A stretch of 64,000 nt of DNA from Pseudomonadota bacterium (lineage in GTDB: Bacteria; Pseudomonadota; Gammaproteobacteria; Burkholderiales; Burkholderiaceae_C), in NCBI GenBank assembly GCA_021805825.1, contig JAJZEC010000010.1, forward strand, positions 1 to 64,000, written 5' to 3'. The translations under genes were made by a program, and so were the position numbers. Of this stretch, positions 1 through 9,310 are shown one piece after another. The notes under the pieces are model-generated. The model was not told the DNA's origin, did not search any database, and saw only the letters and a program-made list of their open reading frames with translations. Position 1 is the first letter of the stretch. Every line of letters starts with the position of its first letter.

Positions 1-518
1 GTCGCCAGCCAGGCCGCGCGCGCGGCCCGCTGCTGCTCGCGTGCGGCCTGTTCGGCCTGTGCGGACTGCTCCAGCGCCTGCTCGGAGACGGCGCCGCTGG
101 CCGCCTGGGCGCGTGTGCGCCGCAGCAGCGAGCGCGCCAGCGCCAGCGCCGAGTCGGCGCTGCGCAGCGCAGCCAAGGCCTGCGGGCGGAGTTGCTGGCG
201 CCATTGCGCCAGTTGTGCACGCGCCTGCCGCCACTGCTCCAGCGCCTGCTCGTTGCGCAACTGCAACAGCAATTGTCCCGGGCGCACCATCTCGCCACGT
301 CGGGCCAGGCGCCGCACCACGGTGCCGGTGATTTCGCTGGCCACGTTGATCCGCGAGGGGGTGATCACCTGGCCGGTGGCCAGCACGTCCTGCAGCAGCG
401 GCTGGCTGCGCACGCGATAGGCCGCCACGCGGGGCCCCTGCCAGCGCTGCAGCGTCCACCACCCCAGCAGCAACAGCAGGCAGGCGGCAGCAAGGAACCA
501 GGGCAGGCGGCGCGGCAT
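1..518 (-). CDS. HlyD-family periplasmic adaptor, N-terminal part (runs off the left edge)
   Basis: The reading frame opens with ATG at 518 and has no stop before the window edge, so about 172 N-terminal residues are visible. They begin with a positively charged MPRRLPW segment and one hydrophobic helix (about residues 6-19), then a lipoyl/biotinyl-like half motif (VASEITGTVVRR, then GEMVRPGQLLLQL) and a long Ala/Gln/Arg-rich coiled coil. This is the order seen in membrane-fusion adaptors of RND and ABC exporters, which link the inner-membrane pump to an outer-membrane channel. The pump genes would lie to the left. Family assignment is firm; the transported substrate cannot be told. Confidence 0.82.
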   Translation of the reverse strand, partial: MPRRLPWFLAAACLLLLLGWWTLQRWQGPRVAAYRVRSQPLLQDVLATGQVITPSRINVASEITGTVVRRLARRGEMVRPGQLLLQLRNEQALEQWRQARAQLAQWRQQLRPQALAALRSADSALALARSLLRRTRAQAASGAVSEQALEQSAQAEQAAREQQRAARAAWLA

Positions 519-583
519 GGCAGGGCAGGGGTGGGCAAACCCACCCATTGTGCTTGATCGCGCGGCTTGCGCGGCCCCTGCCT

Positions 584-2665
584 TCAGTCCGCCTGCGGGG
601 GCTCCGGCAGCTGCTGCAGGCAGCGCACGGCCTGCTCTGCCTCCAGCGGGCGGGCAAACAGGTAGCCCTGGCCGTAGTCGCAGGCGATTTCCTGCACCTT
701 CTGCAATTCCTCCTCGGTCTCGATGCCTTCGGCGACGACCTCGATGCCCAGTCGGTGCGCCATCGCCACCACCGCCTCGCAGATCGCCAGCTTGCGCGCG
801 TCGCCGGGCAGCTTGCGGATCAGCGACTGGTCGATCTTCAGGTAGTCGACCTCGACGCGGCTGAGGGAGGCGAGGTTGGATTGCCCGGTTCCGAAGTCGT
901 CGACCGCGATCTGGAAGCCTTCGGCGCGCAGCCTGCGCAGGCGTTCGAGGATGCGCGGGCCGCGGTCGAGGATCACGGTCTCGGTGACCTCGATCACCAG
1001 TTGCCTGGGCTGCAGACCGAGTTCGAGCAGGTGAGCGGCCCAGCCACGCGTGGGATCGATGTCGGCGTTGAGCTGCAGCGGCGAGACGTTGAAGCTGATC
1101 TGCGGCGCCGCCGCGTGCTGCACGCTCCAGCGGCAGGCTTGCGCGGCGACGCGGCGGTACACCCACTCGCCGAGTTCGGTGATCAGGCCTGCTTCCTCGG
1201 CCATCGGGATGAAGCGCCCGGGCGGCACCAGGCCCAGACCCGGGTGTCTCCAGCGCAGCAGCGCCTCGAACTTGGCCGGCCTGCGCTCGCCGCAGCGCAC
1301 CACCGGCTGGTACAGCAGGTGCAACTCGTCGTGCTGCACCGCGCGCCGCAGGTCGGCCGCCAGCAGCAGGCGCGCACGCGCCTGCTGATCCATCGCGGGC
1401 TCGTAGCACACGCTGCGCGCGCGGCCGTCGCGCTTGGCCTGGTACATCGCGAGGTCGGCGCGGCGCAGCAGTTCGTCCGGGGTATCGCCGTCGCGCGGGT
1501 GCAGCGCCACGCCGATGCTGGCCGACACATGCAGGGCATGGCCGGCGTAGGCGAAGGGCTGGCGCAGCGCCGCATGCAGCTTGTCGCACACCGTATGCAC
1601 ATGCGCGGCATCGTCGAGCACCGGCAGCAGCACGGCGAATTCGTCGCCTCCCAGGCGCGCCAGCACGTCGCTGCTGCGCAACGCCGCGCGCAGGCGTTGC
1701 GTGAGCGCCACGAGCAGGTTGTCGCCGGCGGCATGCCCGAGGGAATCGTTGACGGCCTTGAAGTGGTCGATGTCGATGTACAGCACCCCGAGCTCCGAGG
1801 CCTGGCGCCCGGCCTGCTCCAGCGCAAGCTGCAGGTGCTGGCGCAGGCTGTTGCGGTTGGGTACGCCGGTCAGTGCATCCTGGTGTGCCTGGCGCCAGAT
1901 CGCCTGTGCGGCACGCATGCGCTCGCCGATGTCGCGCGCGATCTTCGACGCTCCCACCACCCGTCCGCTGGCGTCGCGCAGCGGGGAGATGGTCACCGAC
2001 ACATGCACGCGGCTGCCGTCCTTGTGCAGGCGCACGGTCTCGAAATGCTCCACCCGCTCGCCCTGGGCGATGCGCTGGAGGATGATTTCCTCCTCGTCGT
2101 GGCGTTCGGCGGGGAACAGCTTGGTGATCGGCTCGCCGATCATTTCGCCGGCCGCATAGCCGAACATGCGCTGCGCCCCCGGGTTCCAGCTCGTCACCAC
2201 GCCGCTCAGGGTCTTGGTGATGATGGCGTCGTCGGAGCACTCGACCAGCGACTCGTAGACGTTCATCTGGTAGGCGTGCGGCGGGCGGCCCGGCGCCGTC
2301 GGCGAGCGCGCCAGCAGCGGGTGCACGCTGAGCAGCCAGCCGCGCGCGGCGCGCACCGGGTCGTCGATCGGGGTGCGCGAGACCAGCACCGGCAGCAGCT
2401 GGCCGGCGCGGTCGCGGGCGAAGCTCTGCGTGCTCAGGCCGGGGCTGGCGCCCGCGTCGCGCGCCGAGGCGCCGGGGTCGTATTGCGGCAGCAACTCGGG
2501 CAAGGCCATGCCCAGCGCCTCGGACTGCGAATAGCCGAACAGGCGCGCGGCTGCCGGGTTCCAGCTGCTGACCAGGCCATCGGCGCAGACGCTGAGCAGC
2601 GCGTCGTCGCAGGCCAGCACGATGGCTTCGAACAGGCAGGCATCTGCGGCTTGGCGTCGATCCAT
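584..2665 (-). CDS. PAS-PAS-GGDEF-EAL cyclic-di-GMP turnover protein
   Basis: This 693-residue protein carries two PAS domains (about 10-120 and 135-250), a GGDEF domain (about 260-430) and an EAL domain (about 440-690). The GGDEF signature is intact and is preceded at the right distance by an RSSD inhibitory-site motif, so diguanylate cyclase activity and product inhibition are plausible. The EAL part keeps EALLRW, DDFGTG, KID and AEGIE, so it may also hydrolyse cyclic-di-GMP. No membrane segment is seen, so it should be cytoplasmic. ATG at 2665 was chosen because it has a GGAGG-like site; the open frame continues upstream only as the shadow of the next gene. The signal sensed is unknown. 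Confidence 0.93.
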   Translation of the reverse strand: MDRRQAADACLFEAIVLACDDALLSVCADGLVSSWNPAAARLFGYSQSEALGMALPELLPQYDPGASARDAGASPGLSTQSFARDRAGQLLPVLVSRTPIDDPVRAARGWLLSVHPLLARSPTAPGRPPHAYQMNVYESLVECSDDAIITKTLSGVVTSWNPGAQRMFGYAAGEMIGEPITKLFPAERHDEEEIILQRIAQGERVEHFETVRLHKDGSRVHVSVTISPLRDASGRVVGASKIARDIGERMRAAQAIWRQAHQDALTGVPNRNSLRQHLQLALEQAGRQASELGVLYIDIDHFKAVNDSLGHAAGDNLLVALTQRLRAALRSSDVLARLGGDEFAVLLPVLDDAAHVHTVCDKLHAALRQPFAYAGHALHVSASIGVALHPRDGDTPDELLRRADLAMYQAKRDGRARSVCYEPAMDQQARARLLLAADLRRAVQHDELHLLYQPVVRCGERRPAKFEALLRWRHPGLGLVPPGRFIPMAEEAGLITELGEWVYRRVAAQACRWSVQHAAAPQISFNVSPLQLNADIDPTRGWAAHLLELGLQPRQLVIEVTETVILDRGPRILERLRRLRAEGFQIAVDDFGTGQSNLASLSRVEVDYLKIDQSLIRKLPGDARKLAICEAVVAMAHRLGIEVVAEGIETEEELQKVQEIACDYGQGYLFARPLEAEQAVRCLQQLPEPPQAD

Positions 2666-2747
2666 CGCCTCCTCTCCCCCCGGGCAGGCCGGGCTGCTGC
2701 GCATACTTGCAGCATAGTCCGATCCGCGCCCGGCGGGAGGCCGATGT

Positions 2748-3416
2748 TCAAGCCAGGGCCAGCAGCTGGTCGAGGCTGGAGACGGTGTGCGTCGGTGTCT
2801 GCGGCAGCCGTTCGCGTGGCTGGCCGCTGCGGTTGCACCACACCGCGCGCATGCCGTAGGCCTGCGCCGAGAATGCGTCCCAGCCGTTGGAGGACTGGAA
2901 GCTGATGGCCGCCGCCGGCAGATCCAGCGCCTGCTCGGCCAGGCCGTAGACCGCCGGGTGCGGCTTGAACACCCGCAGCCCGTCGACCGACAGCACATGG
3001 TCGAAGCAGTCGCGCAGTCCGCTGGCATCGACGGCCGCATGCAGCCAGCGTTCGGTACCGTTGGACAGGATGGCGGTTCGCGCGCCTTGCGCGCGCAGCG
3101 CCCGCAGCGTGGACTCGACCTCGGCGTAGGCCTGTGGCGTCGCGTAGGCCTCGAGCAGTCGCTCGCGCAGGCCGGCATCGGCGCCGCCGATGCGCTCGAG
3201 GGCGAAATCCAGCGCCTGCGCGGTCACTTCCTCGAAATTGGCGTAGCGGCCCTGCAGGGTGCGCAGCCAGGTGTACTGCAACTGCTTGTCACGCCAGGTG
3301 TCGGCGAGCAGTTGCGCGCGCTCGCCCAGCGCCTGGCTGTGGCGGCGCACCGGCGAGGCGACGTCGAACAAGGTGCCGTAGGCATCGAACACATAAGCCT
3401 GGATTGGGGAGGGCAT
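2748..3416 (-). CDS. (S)-2-haloacid dehalogenase-like HAD hydrolase
   Basis: The 222-residue product matches the L-2-haloacid dehalogenase group of the HAD superfamily in length and motifs. Motif I is FDAYGTLFD with the nucleophile Asp, the Ser/Asn motif is ILSNGT, the Lys motif is FKPHP, and SSNGWDA is the diagnostic loop of true dehalogenases rather than phosphatases. Members replace halogen on short 2-halocarboxylic acids with hydroxyl through an aspartyl ester. It lies head to tail with the GST gene, 30 bases downstream of it, which would fit a small detoxification unit. Substrate range is inferred from family only. Confidence 0.85.
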   Translation of the reverse strand: MPSPIQAYVFDAYGTLFDVASPVRRHSQALGERAQLLADTWRDKQLQYTWLRTLQGRYANFEEVTAQALDFALERIGGADAGLRERLLEAYATPQAYAEVESTLRALRAQGARTAILSNGTERWLHAAVDASGLRDCFDHVLSVDGLRVFKPHPAVYGLAEQALDLPAAAISFQSSNGWDAFSAQAYGMRAVWCNRSGQPRERLPQTPTHTVSSLDQLLALA

Positions 3417-3446
3417 CGGCGGCTCCGGTAGCGGTGGATGGGCGGC

Positions 3447-4163
3447 TCAGAAGGCGTAGCGCACCCCGGGAGCCGCGGCGGCCTGGGGGTAGTGCGCGTC
3501 CATGCGCCGCAGCCACGGGCGCAGGGAGTCGTCCGCCGGCAGCACGGGATCGGGGTCGCTCATGCGCGCCCACTGGAACGCCGCGTAGGCCACGATGTCG
3601 GCGTACAGCGGCTGGTTGCCGCTGAGGAAATCCTGCGCGCCCAGGGTGCTGCGCAGCGGTTGCAGCGCCTTGAGCAGCGCGGCCTGGGCGTCGGGCCTGC
3701 GCGCGCGCAGTTGCTCCAGCGTGGCGCCCAGCGCGGCTTCGCGCGTCTGCACGAAGTAGGCACGGTCGCGGGCATCGACGATCTGCGCGATGCCCGGAAC
3801 CAGGATCGGGCCCAGCGCGGGATGCAGCACCTCGCTGACCCACTGGTTGACGAAGCGTGCCAGGGCCTGTGCCTGCGGCCCGCCGAACAGGCTGGGGCGG
3901 TCGGGGTGGCGGCGTTCGAGGTGGCAGGCGATGTCCCAGCTTTCCGGCAGCATGCGGTCGCCGTCGACCAGCACCGGCACCTTGCCCTGGCCGGAAGCCG
4001 CGATGCGATCCTTCTCGGTGAAGCGCCAGTCCAGGGCCTCGGCCTCCAGGCCCTTGTGCAGCAGCGCCAGGCGCACGCGCCAGCAGTTCGGGCTGAAACG
4101 CACGTGGGGATCCTGCGCGGCGAGATCGAACCATTGCAGTGGCTGGGTGTCGGGTGAGTCCAT
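3447..4163 (-). CDS. Glutathione S-transferase family protein
   Basis: The 238-residue protein has an N-terminal thioredoxin-like half with the SPNCWRVRLALLHKG segment (position of the catalytic Ser/Cys), the cis-Pro motif GKVPVLV and the following PESWDIACHLE segment that contacts glutathione. The rest is the all-alpha C-terminal domain. Start ATG at 4163 gives a normal family length. It is probably cotranscribed with the dehalogenase gene that follows. The exact class and electrophilic substrate cannot be determined; related proteins include etherases and stress-type GSTs. Confidence 0.82.
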   Translation of the reverse strand: MDSPDTQPLQWFDLAAQDPHVRFSPNCWRVRLALLHKGLEAEALDWRFTEKDRIAASGQGKVPVLVDGDRMLPESWDIACHLERRHPDRPSLFGGPQAQALARFVNQWVSEVLHPALGPILVPGIAQIVDARDRAYFVQTREAALGATLEQLRARRPDAQAALLKALQPLRSTLGAQDFLSGNQPLYADIVAYAAFQWARMSDPDPVLPADDSLRPWLRRMDAHYPQAAAAPGVRYAF

Positions 4164-4470
4164 GGTGGCTTCCGGTGGAGGATGCAGCCTGCTCGAGATT
4201 TCCCCGCAGGCCGCCGCAGGCAGAAATGGAACGTTTGGTACAATATAGCGCCTTCCGCCGGCACTGCCAAGACACCGGGTCGAGGGAGGCGGTCTCCCAG
4301 CTCGTCATGAGCGGGGCAGGTCGCTAGGTCGCAGGCAGCGTTTCGTCAAGGCGCTGCTCGTCCATGATTTGTCGGAGATCAAGCCCCGGCCTGGTGCGTT
4401 GTGGATAATCGTTGGCCTCTCTCCGACGGGCGTCGCCCAATTGTCCGATCCGCAGCCCCCACGGCCCAAA
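4164..4470. other. Intergenic region between GST and sensor gene
   Basis: About 307 bases separate the divergent GST and hemerythrin-sensor genes. A TACAAT hexamer at 4239-4244 could be a -10 box for the plus-strand gene, but no good -35 is present at the usual distance. Codon third positions become GC-rich only after about 4471, so the open frame upstream of that point is probably leader. Nothing else is recognised here. Confidence 0.4.
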
Positions 4471-7400
4471 GTGACTACCCGACTGCAACCCCTGCAGTGG
4501 AGCGAGGCTCTCGCCACAGGTATCGACCTGGTCGATGAGCAGCACCGGCAGCTGCTGGACATCTTCAACCGCGCGGCCACGGCGCTGACCCAGGCCGCCT
4601 CGGCCGCCGAGCTCGGTCGGCTGCTCGACGCCCTCGTCGACTACACCCATTACCACTTCCGCGAGGAAGCGCAGTTGATGGCGCAGTGGCCGATCGACGC
4701 CGGGCACCGCGCGATGCATCTGCGCGCGCACCACAGTTTCAGCGAGTTCCTGCGCCAGGCGCGCGCGCTGGCGCAGTCGCACCCGTCGGACGTCGGGGTC
4801 GACCTGCTGGCCTTCCTGGCGCAGTGGCTGTTGCACCATATTGCTGGAGTCGATGCGCGCATGGCGCGCGAAATCCGCGCCCTGCAGGCCGGCGATCCGC
4901 CGCTCGCCTCCGCGGCCCCCTCGGCGCATCCTGCGCAGCTCGAACAGCTCGTCGACGCCGTCAGCCAGCTCACCGATGCCCTCGGCCAGCGCACCTTCGA
5001 CCTGTTGTCGCAGCGCCAGAAGCTGCTGGAACTCCAGGGCCTGTACCGCGCGCTGCTGCATTCCGGCGAGGTGCTGATCCAGAGCCGCAACGAGCAGGAC
5101 ATGCTGCAGAGCCTGTGCGCCAAGCTGAGCAGGGAGACGCCCTTTCACGCGTCCTGGATCGGACGCCCCGGGCCGTCGTGCGTGTTCGAGATCCTGGCGG
5201 TGTCGGGCGAAGGCGCCGGGCAGGTGCGCGAGGCCCCGCCGCGGCTGACCCACGATGCCATGGGACCGGTCGTGGTGCAGGCCTGGAACAGCGGAACCGC
5301 GGTGGCCTGCAACGACACCCTGGCCGACCCCCGGCTGCAGCCCTGGCACCAGGGCTTCATGCGCAATCGCTGGCTGAGCGTGATGGCCGTGCCCATCACG
5401 CGCGCTCAGAAGCCCTGGGCCGTGCTGGTGTTCGCCGCCGCGCGCCAGGACGTGTTCGACGAGCGCACCTCGGAGGTGTGCCTGCGCATTGGCGAGCTGC
5501 TGGGCTTCGGCCTCGACGAACTCGACCTGAAGAAGCGCATCCAGACCTTGCAGTCCCAGGAAGCGCACATGGCGCGTACCGACTCCCTGACGCAACTGCC
5601 CAATCGCTTCGCCTTCGAGGAACACCTGCCGCGGGCCATGGCGCGGGCGCAGCGCGGCTCGCGGGTGCTCGCGGTCGGGATGATCGATCTGGACGACTTC
5701 AAGCCGGTGAACGACAGCTACGGCCACGACGCGGGCGATGCCTTGCTGCGCAGCATGGCCTTGCGCCTGCGCGACAACCTGCGCGAGTCGGATTTCGTGG
5801 CCCGCCTCGGCGGAGATGAATTCGCCATCGTGCTCGAGGATCTGGACGCGCAGCAGGCGCTGCCGCAGCTGGGGCGCGCTCTGGCGCGCCTGCACCGTGC
5901 GGTGGAACGCCCCTTCGACCTCGGCCAGGGTCGCAGCGTGGAGATCGGCATGACCCTGGGCGTCGCGCTGTATCCGGGGGACGCGGTCGACGCCGATTCC
6001 TTGCTGCGCAAGGCCGACGCAGCGATGTACCAGGCCAAGCAGGGCAAGGCCGATCGCTCGGCCTGGTGGCTGCTGAGCTCGAGTCGCGCGGAGGAAAGCC
6101 TGGCCGAGCCGGGCATCGATCCGTTCGGAAGGGAGGCGCAGCAATTGCTGGGCGAACTGGCGCCGGGCCTGGATGCCGTGTCCGCACGCTTCGCGGCCGC
6201 GCTGTCCGCCCAGATGCAGCATGCTCCGGAGAGCGCCGCCATCCTGCGCAGCCTGGGCCAGCAGCAGCGCAACCCGCTGGGCTGCCTGCAGGATGGGCCG
6301 TTGCGGGTGATCGGCGACACGCAGGCCAGCGCCACGACCGTGCAGCAGGCCTTCGCCCGCATCGGTCGGGTGCACGCCCTGCTCGGGGTTTCCGGCGCCT
6401 GGATGACCCAGGCCATGGAGCTTCTGCGGCTGGCGCTGCACCAGCAGCTGGACTCCGTGCTGCTGAGTCCGCGCACCCGCTACCGCGCGCTGCGCGTGGT
6501 CGAGGCCAGGCTGCAACTGGCCATGCACACCCTGCTGCAGGCCATGCGCGAGGTCGCCGACGCCTATGCGCTGTGCGTGGGCAGGCCCTTCGAGCCCAGG
6601 CTGCTGGTGGCCGACGCGATGCAGTCCGAACTCGATGCGCTGGCCGCGCTGCCGGGGGTGTGCGCCGCCATGCTGTTCCGGCCGGACGCGAGCAACCGCT
6701 TTCTCATCGAGCAGGCCAGCGGTGCCGTGGCCGGCCAGTTCATCGAGGTGTTCATCGCGCGCGAGCTGCATCCGCTGGTCGATCCGCTGCATCCGCGCGG
6801 CCAGGGCCTGGTGGCGATGACCTGGATGAGCGAGCAGGCGCAGCAGTGCATCTCCTTCGCGGACGATGCGCGTACGCGCCCCTGGCAGCAGGCGATGAGC
6901 GAACTGGGCATCGCCAGCGCGCTGACCGTTCCGTTGCATCGGGAAGGCGAGATCCATGCCGTGCTGGGGCTCTTCGGCGCCCACCCGCACCAGTTCGCAT
7001 CGAGCTGGATGCAGCTCTGGCGTGCCTCGCTGCAAAGCCGCCTGGGGCAGATGATGGGCTCGCTGGCCGCGCATGTGCCGCCGATCGCGGTCGAGCACAA
7101 GCTGCAGGTGCGCGAGCTGCTGCATGGCGGCGCGCTGCAACTGGTGGTGCAGCCGGTGGTCGATCTGCGCAGCGGCGCGGTGCGCAAGGTCGAGGCCCTG
7201 GCGCGACTGCGCGGTGCCGACGGCTCGTTGCTGCCGCCTGCGGCCTTCCTGCCGGCGCTGGGCAGCGCCGAACTGCACCTGCTTCTGCGCCAGGGGCTGC
7301 GCATGGGCCTGGCGCAACTGCGTGCCTGGCAGCGCGACGGCCTGGACGTCGGGCTGTCGCTCAACCTGGCGCCCAGCTCGCTGGTGCATGCCGACTGCCT

Positions 7401-8115
7401 GCGCTGGGTCGAGGAGGCCCTGGCCGAGGCCGGTGTCGAGCCGGCGCTCCTGACCCTGGAGCTGCTCGAGGGCGAGCCGCTGCAGGCGGGCATCGGCGAC
7501 GCCGCGATCCGGCGACTGGCGGCCCTCGGGGTGCGCATCGCGATGGACGACCTCGGTTCAGGCTACAGCAGCCTGCAGCGGCTGGCCGAGCTGCCGTTCC
7601 ACGTCATCAAGATCGACCGCAGCATCGTGCGCGAGCTCAACGTGGAGCCGTTGAAGGCGTTGAGCCTGATCCGCTCGACCGTGCAGATCGGCCAGGATTT
7701 CGAGCGCGAAGTGGTCGCCGAGGGCCTGGAGGATGCCGGGCTGGTCGAAGCGGCCTGCCTGCTCGGCTGCGCCTTCGGCCAGGGCTACGCGCTGGCTCGG
7801 CCGATGTCGCCGCAGGATCTGCCGAGCTGGATCGCCGGGTATCGCCCGCAGGCCTGCGACCCGGGCCGGCTGCGCAGCTGGGTGGCCGCCCTGGCCTATC
7901 AATGGATGCTGTCGCATGACCCCATCCACCTGCAGCACCCGGGCAGCCTGGACGACTGCCCGATGAGCGATTTCCTGCGCGGGCGCGCCGTCCAGGACAG
8001 CCAGGTGCTGCACTGGCACGACCAGGCCCACCATGCCGCCGACGAGGATGCGCGCAGGCAGGCGATGCGCCACTTGCTGCAGTGGCTGGCCGTGCGTGCG
8101 CGCGCGCCAGACTGA
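4471..8115 (+). CDS. Hemerythrin-GAF-GGDEF-globin-like-GAF-EAL multisensor cyclic-di-GMP protein
   Basis: A protein of about 1,214 residues. Residues 5-135 form a bacteriohemerythrin with the full ligand set (DEQH, HFREE, HLRAHH, HHIAGVD). Then come a GAF domain (about 190-350), a GGDEF domain (about 370-530; RESD inhibitory site and GGDEF intact), a helical domain (about 545-700) with GRVHALLGV followed by WMTQAMELL as in the proximal-histidine helix of sensor globins (His about 635), a second GAF (about 705-855) and an EAL domain (about 875-1120; EAL, DDLGSG, KID, AEGLE). The C-terminal 95 residues are His/Cys rich. GTG 4471 is preferred because upstream codons lack the GC bias; TTG at 4441 or 4369 are alternatives and no start has a good ribosome site. 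Confidence 0.9.
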   Translation: MTTRLQPLQWSEALATGIDLVDEQHRQLLDIFNRAATALTQAASAAELGRLLDALVDYTHYHFREEAQLMAQWPIDAGHRAMHLRAHHSFSEFLRQARALAQSHPSDVGVDLLAFLAQWLLHHIAGVDARMAREIRALQAGDPPLASAAPSAHPAQLEQLVDAVSQLTDALGQRTFDLLSQRQKLLELQGLYRALLHSGEVLIQSRNEQDMLQSLCAKLSRETPFHASWIGRPGPSCVFEILAVSGEGAGQVREAPPRLTHDAMGPVVVQAWNSGTAVACNDTLADPRLQPWHQGFMRNRWLSVMAVPITRAQKPWAVLVFAAARQDVFDERTSEVCLRIGELLGFGLDELDLKKRIQTLQSQEAHMARTDSLTQLPNRFAFEEHLPRAMARAQRGSRVLAVGMIDLDDFKPVNDSYGHDAGDALLRSMALRLRDNLRESDFVARLGGDEFAIVLEDLDAQQALPQLGRALARLHRAVERPFDLGQGRSVEIGMTLGVALYPGDAVDADSLLRKADAAMYQAKQGKADRSAWWLLSSSRAEESLAEPGIDPFGREAQQLLGELAPGLDAVSARFAAALSAQMQHAPESAAILRSLGQQQRNPLGCLQDGPLRVIGDTQASATTVQQAFARIGRVHALLGVSGAWMTQAMELLRLALHQQLDSVLLSPRTRYRALRVVEARLQLAMHTLLQAMREVADAYALCVGRPFEPRLLVADAMQSELDALAALPGVCAAMLFRPDASNRFLIEQASGAVAGQFIEVFIARELHPLVDPLHPRGQGLVAMTWMSEQAQQCISFADDARTRPWQQAMSELGIASALTVPLHREGEIHAVLGLFGAHPHQFASSWMQLWRASLQSRLGQMMGSLAAHVPPIAVEHKLQVRELLHGGALQLVVQPVVDLRSGAVRKVEALARLRGADGSLLPPAAFLPALGSAELHLLLRQGLRMGLAQLRAWQRDGLDVGLSLNLAPSSLVHADCLRWVEEALAEAGVEPALLTLELLEGEPLQAGIGDAAIRRLAALGVRIAMDDLGSGYSSLQRLAELPFHVIKIDRSIVRELNVEPLKALSLIRSTVQIGQDFEREVVAEGLEDAGLVEAACLLGCAFGQGYALARPMSPQDLPSWIAGYRPQACDPGRLRSWVAALAYQWMLSHDPIHLQHPGSLDDCPMSDFLRGRAVQDSQVLHWHDQAHHAADEDARRQAMRHLLQWLAVRARAPD

Positions 8116-8136
8116 ATCCGGCTGCGCCGCGCCGCG

Positions 8137-8517
8137 CTATCCGAAGCGTGGTTGCTGCGGCTTGGCCACCGGCAGTCCGGCGGCCGCCCAGGCATCGAAG
8201 CCGCCGGCGATGGAGCCGACGTCCACATAGCCCATTTCGTGCATCGCCAGCGCGGCCAGCGCGGCGCGCCCGCTGGTCTTGCAGTACAGCACGAAGCTGC
8301 GGTCGCGCGCTTCCAGTTCGGGACTGCTGCCGAGACGGAATTCGAGCACTCCGCGCGGCATCGAGATCGCTCCCGGCAAGTGGCCGGCAGCGTATTCGTC
8401 GGCCTCGCGAACGTCGAGGACGTAGTCGGCCTGCTGCACCGCGTGCGTGGCCTGCTCGAGGGGAATTTCGCGGATGCGCGCGCGGGCGGCGGCGACCAGG
8501 TCGAGAGCGTTTTTCAT
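8137..8517 (-). CDS. Rhodanese-like domain protein
   Basis: A single rhodanese domain of 126 residues from ATG 8517. The conserved LDVREADEYAAGHLPGA stretch and the active-site loop CKTSGR with the persulfide-forming Cys are present, as is the GGFDAWAAAG C-terminal helix. Single-domain rhodaneses transfer sulfane sulfur to thiols, cyanide or partner proteins. No signal peptide is visible with this start; a longer frame to 8598 exists but adds only unconserved Arg/Ser-rich residues. It ends 21 bases from the convergent sensor gene. Confidence 0.87.
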   Translation of the reverse strand: MKNALDLVAAARARIREIPLEQATHAVQQADYVLDVREADEYAAGHLPGAISMPRGVLEFRLGSSPELEARDRSFVLYCKTSGRAALAALAMHEMGYVDVGSIAGGFDAWAAAGLPVAKPQQPRFG

Positions 8518-8634
8518 GGGTCGTGCGGACGATGGCGGAATGGATCCTGCGCCCATTCTAGATGCATACCCACTACCGTATCTTTTGACCGAGCGCACAC
8601 GTGCACGCGCACGGGCGCCGGCGACGCTGCGATC

Positions 8635-9144
8635 TCAGGCGGCCAGCGGGGTCGACGAGCGGATCTGCTCGCGCAGGTTGTCCGGCCAGTTGCGGTTCCA
8701 GCGATCGGGCGGGCACAACTCGTAGAAGGCGTCGACCTCGGCGGTCAGGAAGCCTCGCGCCTGGCGCACCACCGCCTGCCGGTAGCGATCCGCCTGCGGG
8801 CTGTCGCGACATACCGCGTAGACCACGCGGCACACCTTGGAGTCCTCGCACACGCACAGATCCAGGTAGCCCGTCAGCGCGCGGTAGAGCACCCAGGCGG
8901 CGCCGAGGAACAGCACGACCATCAGCAGGTCCTCGCCCAGCGCCAGCGGCGACAGGCTTCCCATGCGCTCGGCGCGCGTGCTCATGTGCGCTTCACCAAG
9001 AGCGATCAGATTGCTGCTCAACAGGTAGGCCAGCACGCCAAAGGAGCCGGCAATCAGCCCCAGCAGGCGCCGGCGGGCCCTGCGCACGGCGGGCAGCGTG
9101 GGCGGCTCGCCATGCATCAGGTCGATGGTCGGAATGGCCAACAT
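8635..9144 (-). CDS. Small two-helix membrane protein, unknown function
   Basis: From ATG 9144 this codes for 169 residues. Two hydrophobic helices are visible, about residues 25-50 and 68-95, the second followed by a cysteine-containing LDLCVCEDSKVC segment, then a soluble C-terminal domain with CPPDRWNRNW. I do not recognise a family. The four clustered cysteines after the second helix might bind metal or form disulfides, but this is speculation. It is divergent from ilvD and probably has its own promoter in the 166-base gap. Confidence 0.6.
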   Translation of the reverse strand: MLAIPTIDLMHGEPPTLPAVRRARRRLLGLIAGSFGVLAYLLSSNLIALGEAHMSTRAERMGSLSPLALGEDLLMVVLFLGAAWVLYRALTGYLDLCVCEDSKVCRVVYAVCRDSPQADRYRQAVVRQARGFLTAEVDAFYELCPPDRWNRNWPDNLREQIRSSTPLAA

Positions 9145-9310
9145 ATGCGGATCCCTGCAAGTCACACGCGGCGCAGCATAGGGCGCCGCGCGGCATGGGT
9201 GGACCGGGAGTTCCCCGGGGTATGGCGCGGCGGGCGGGGCGCCGCGCGGGAAGGAAATCCGCGGGCGCGATACGATCGTGGGCGAACGCCGCCAACACAG
9301 AGGTTCTTCC

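Noticed and set aside
548-2905. A long plus-strand open frame antisense to the PAS-GGDEF-EAL gene
   Set aside because: Composition-driven shadow; no domain, no ribosome site.
2666-3178. N-terminal extension of the PAS-GGDEF-EAL protein
   Set aside because: It overlaps the dehalogenase gene in another frame, is Arg/Cys/Ser-rich and has no family resemblance; ATG 2665 has a good ribosome site.
4324-7389. A 1,021-codon open frame antisense to the hemerythrin sensor gene
   Set aside because: High GC keeps antisense frames open; the product is His/Gln/Arg-rich with no motif, while the sense strand has five intact domains.
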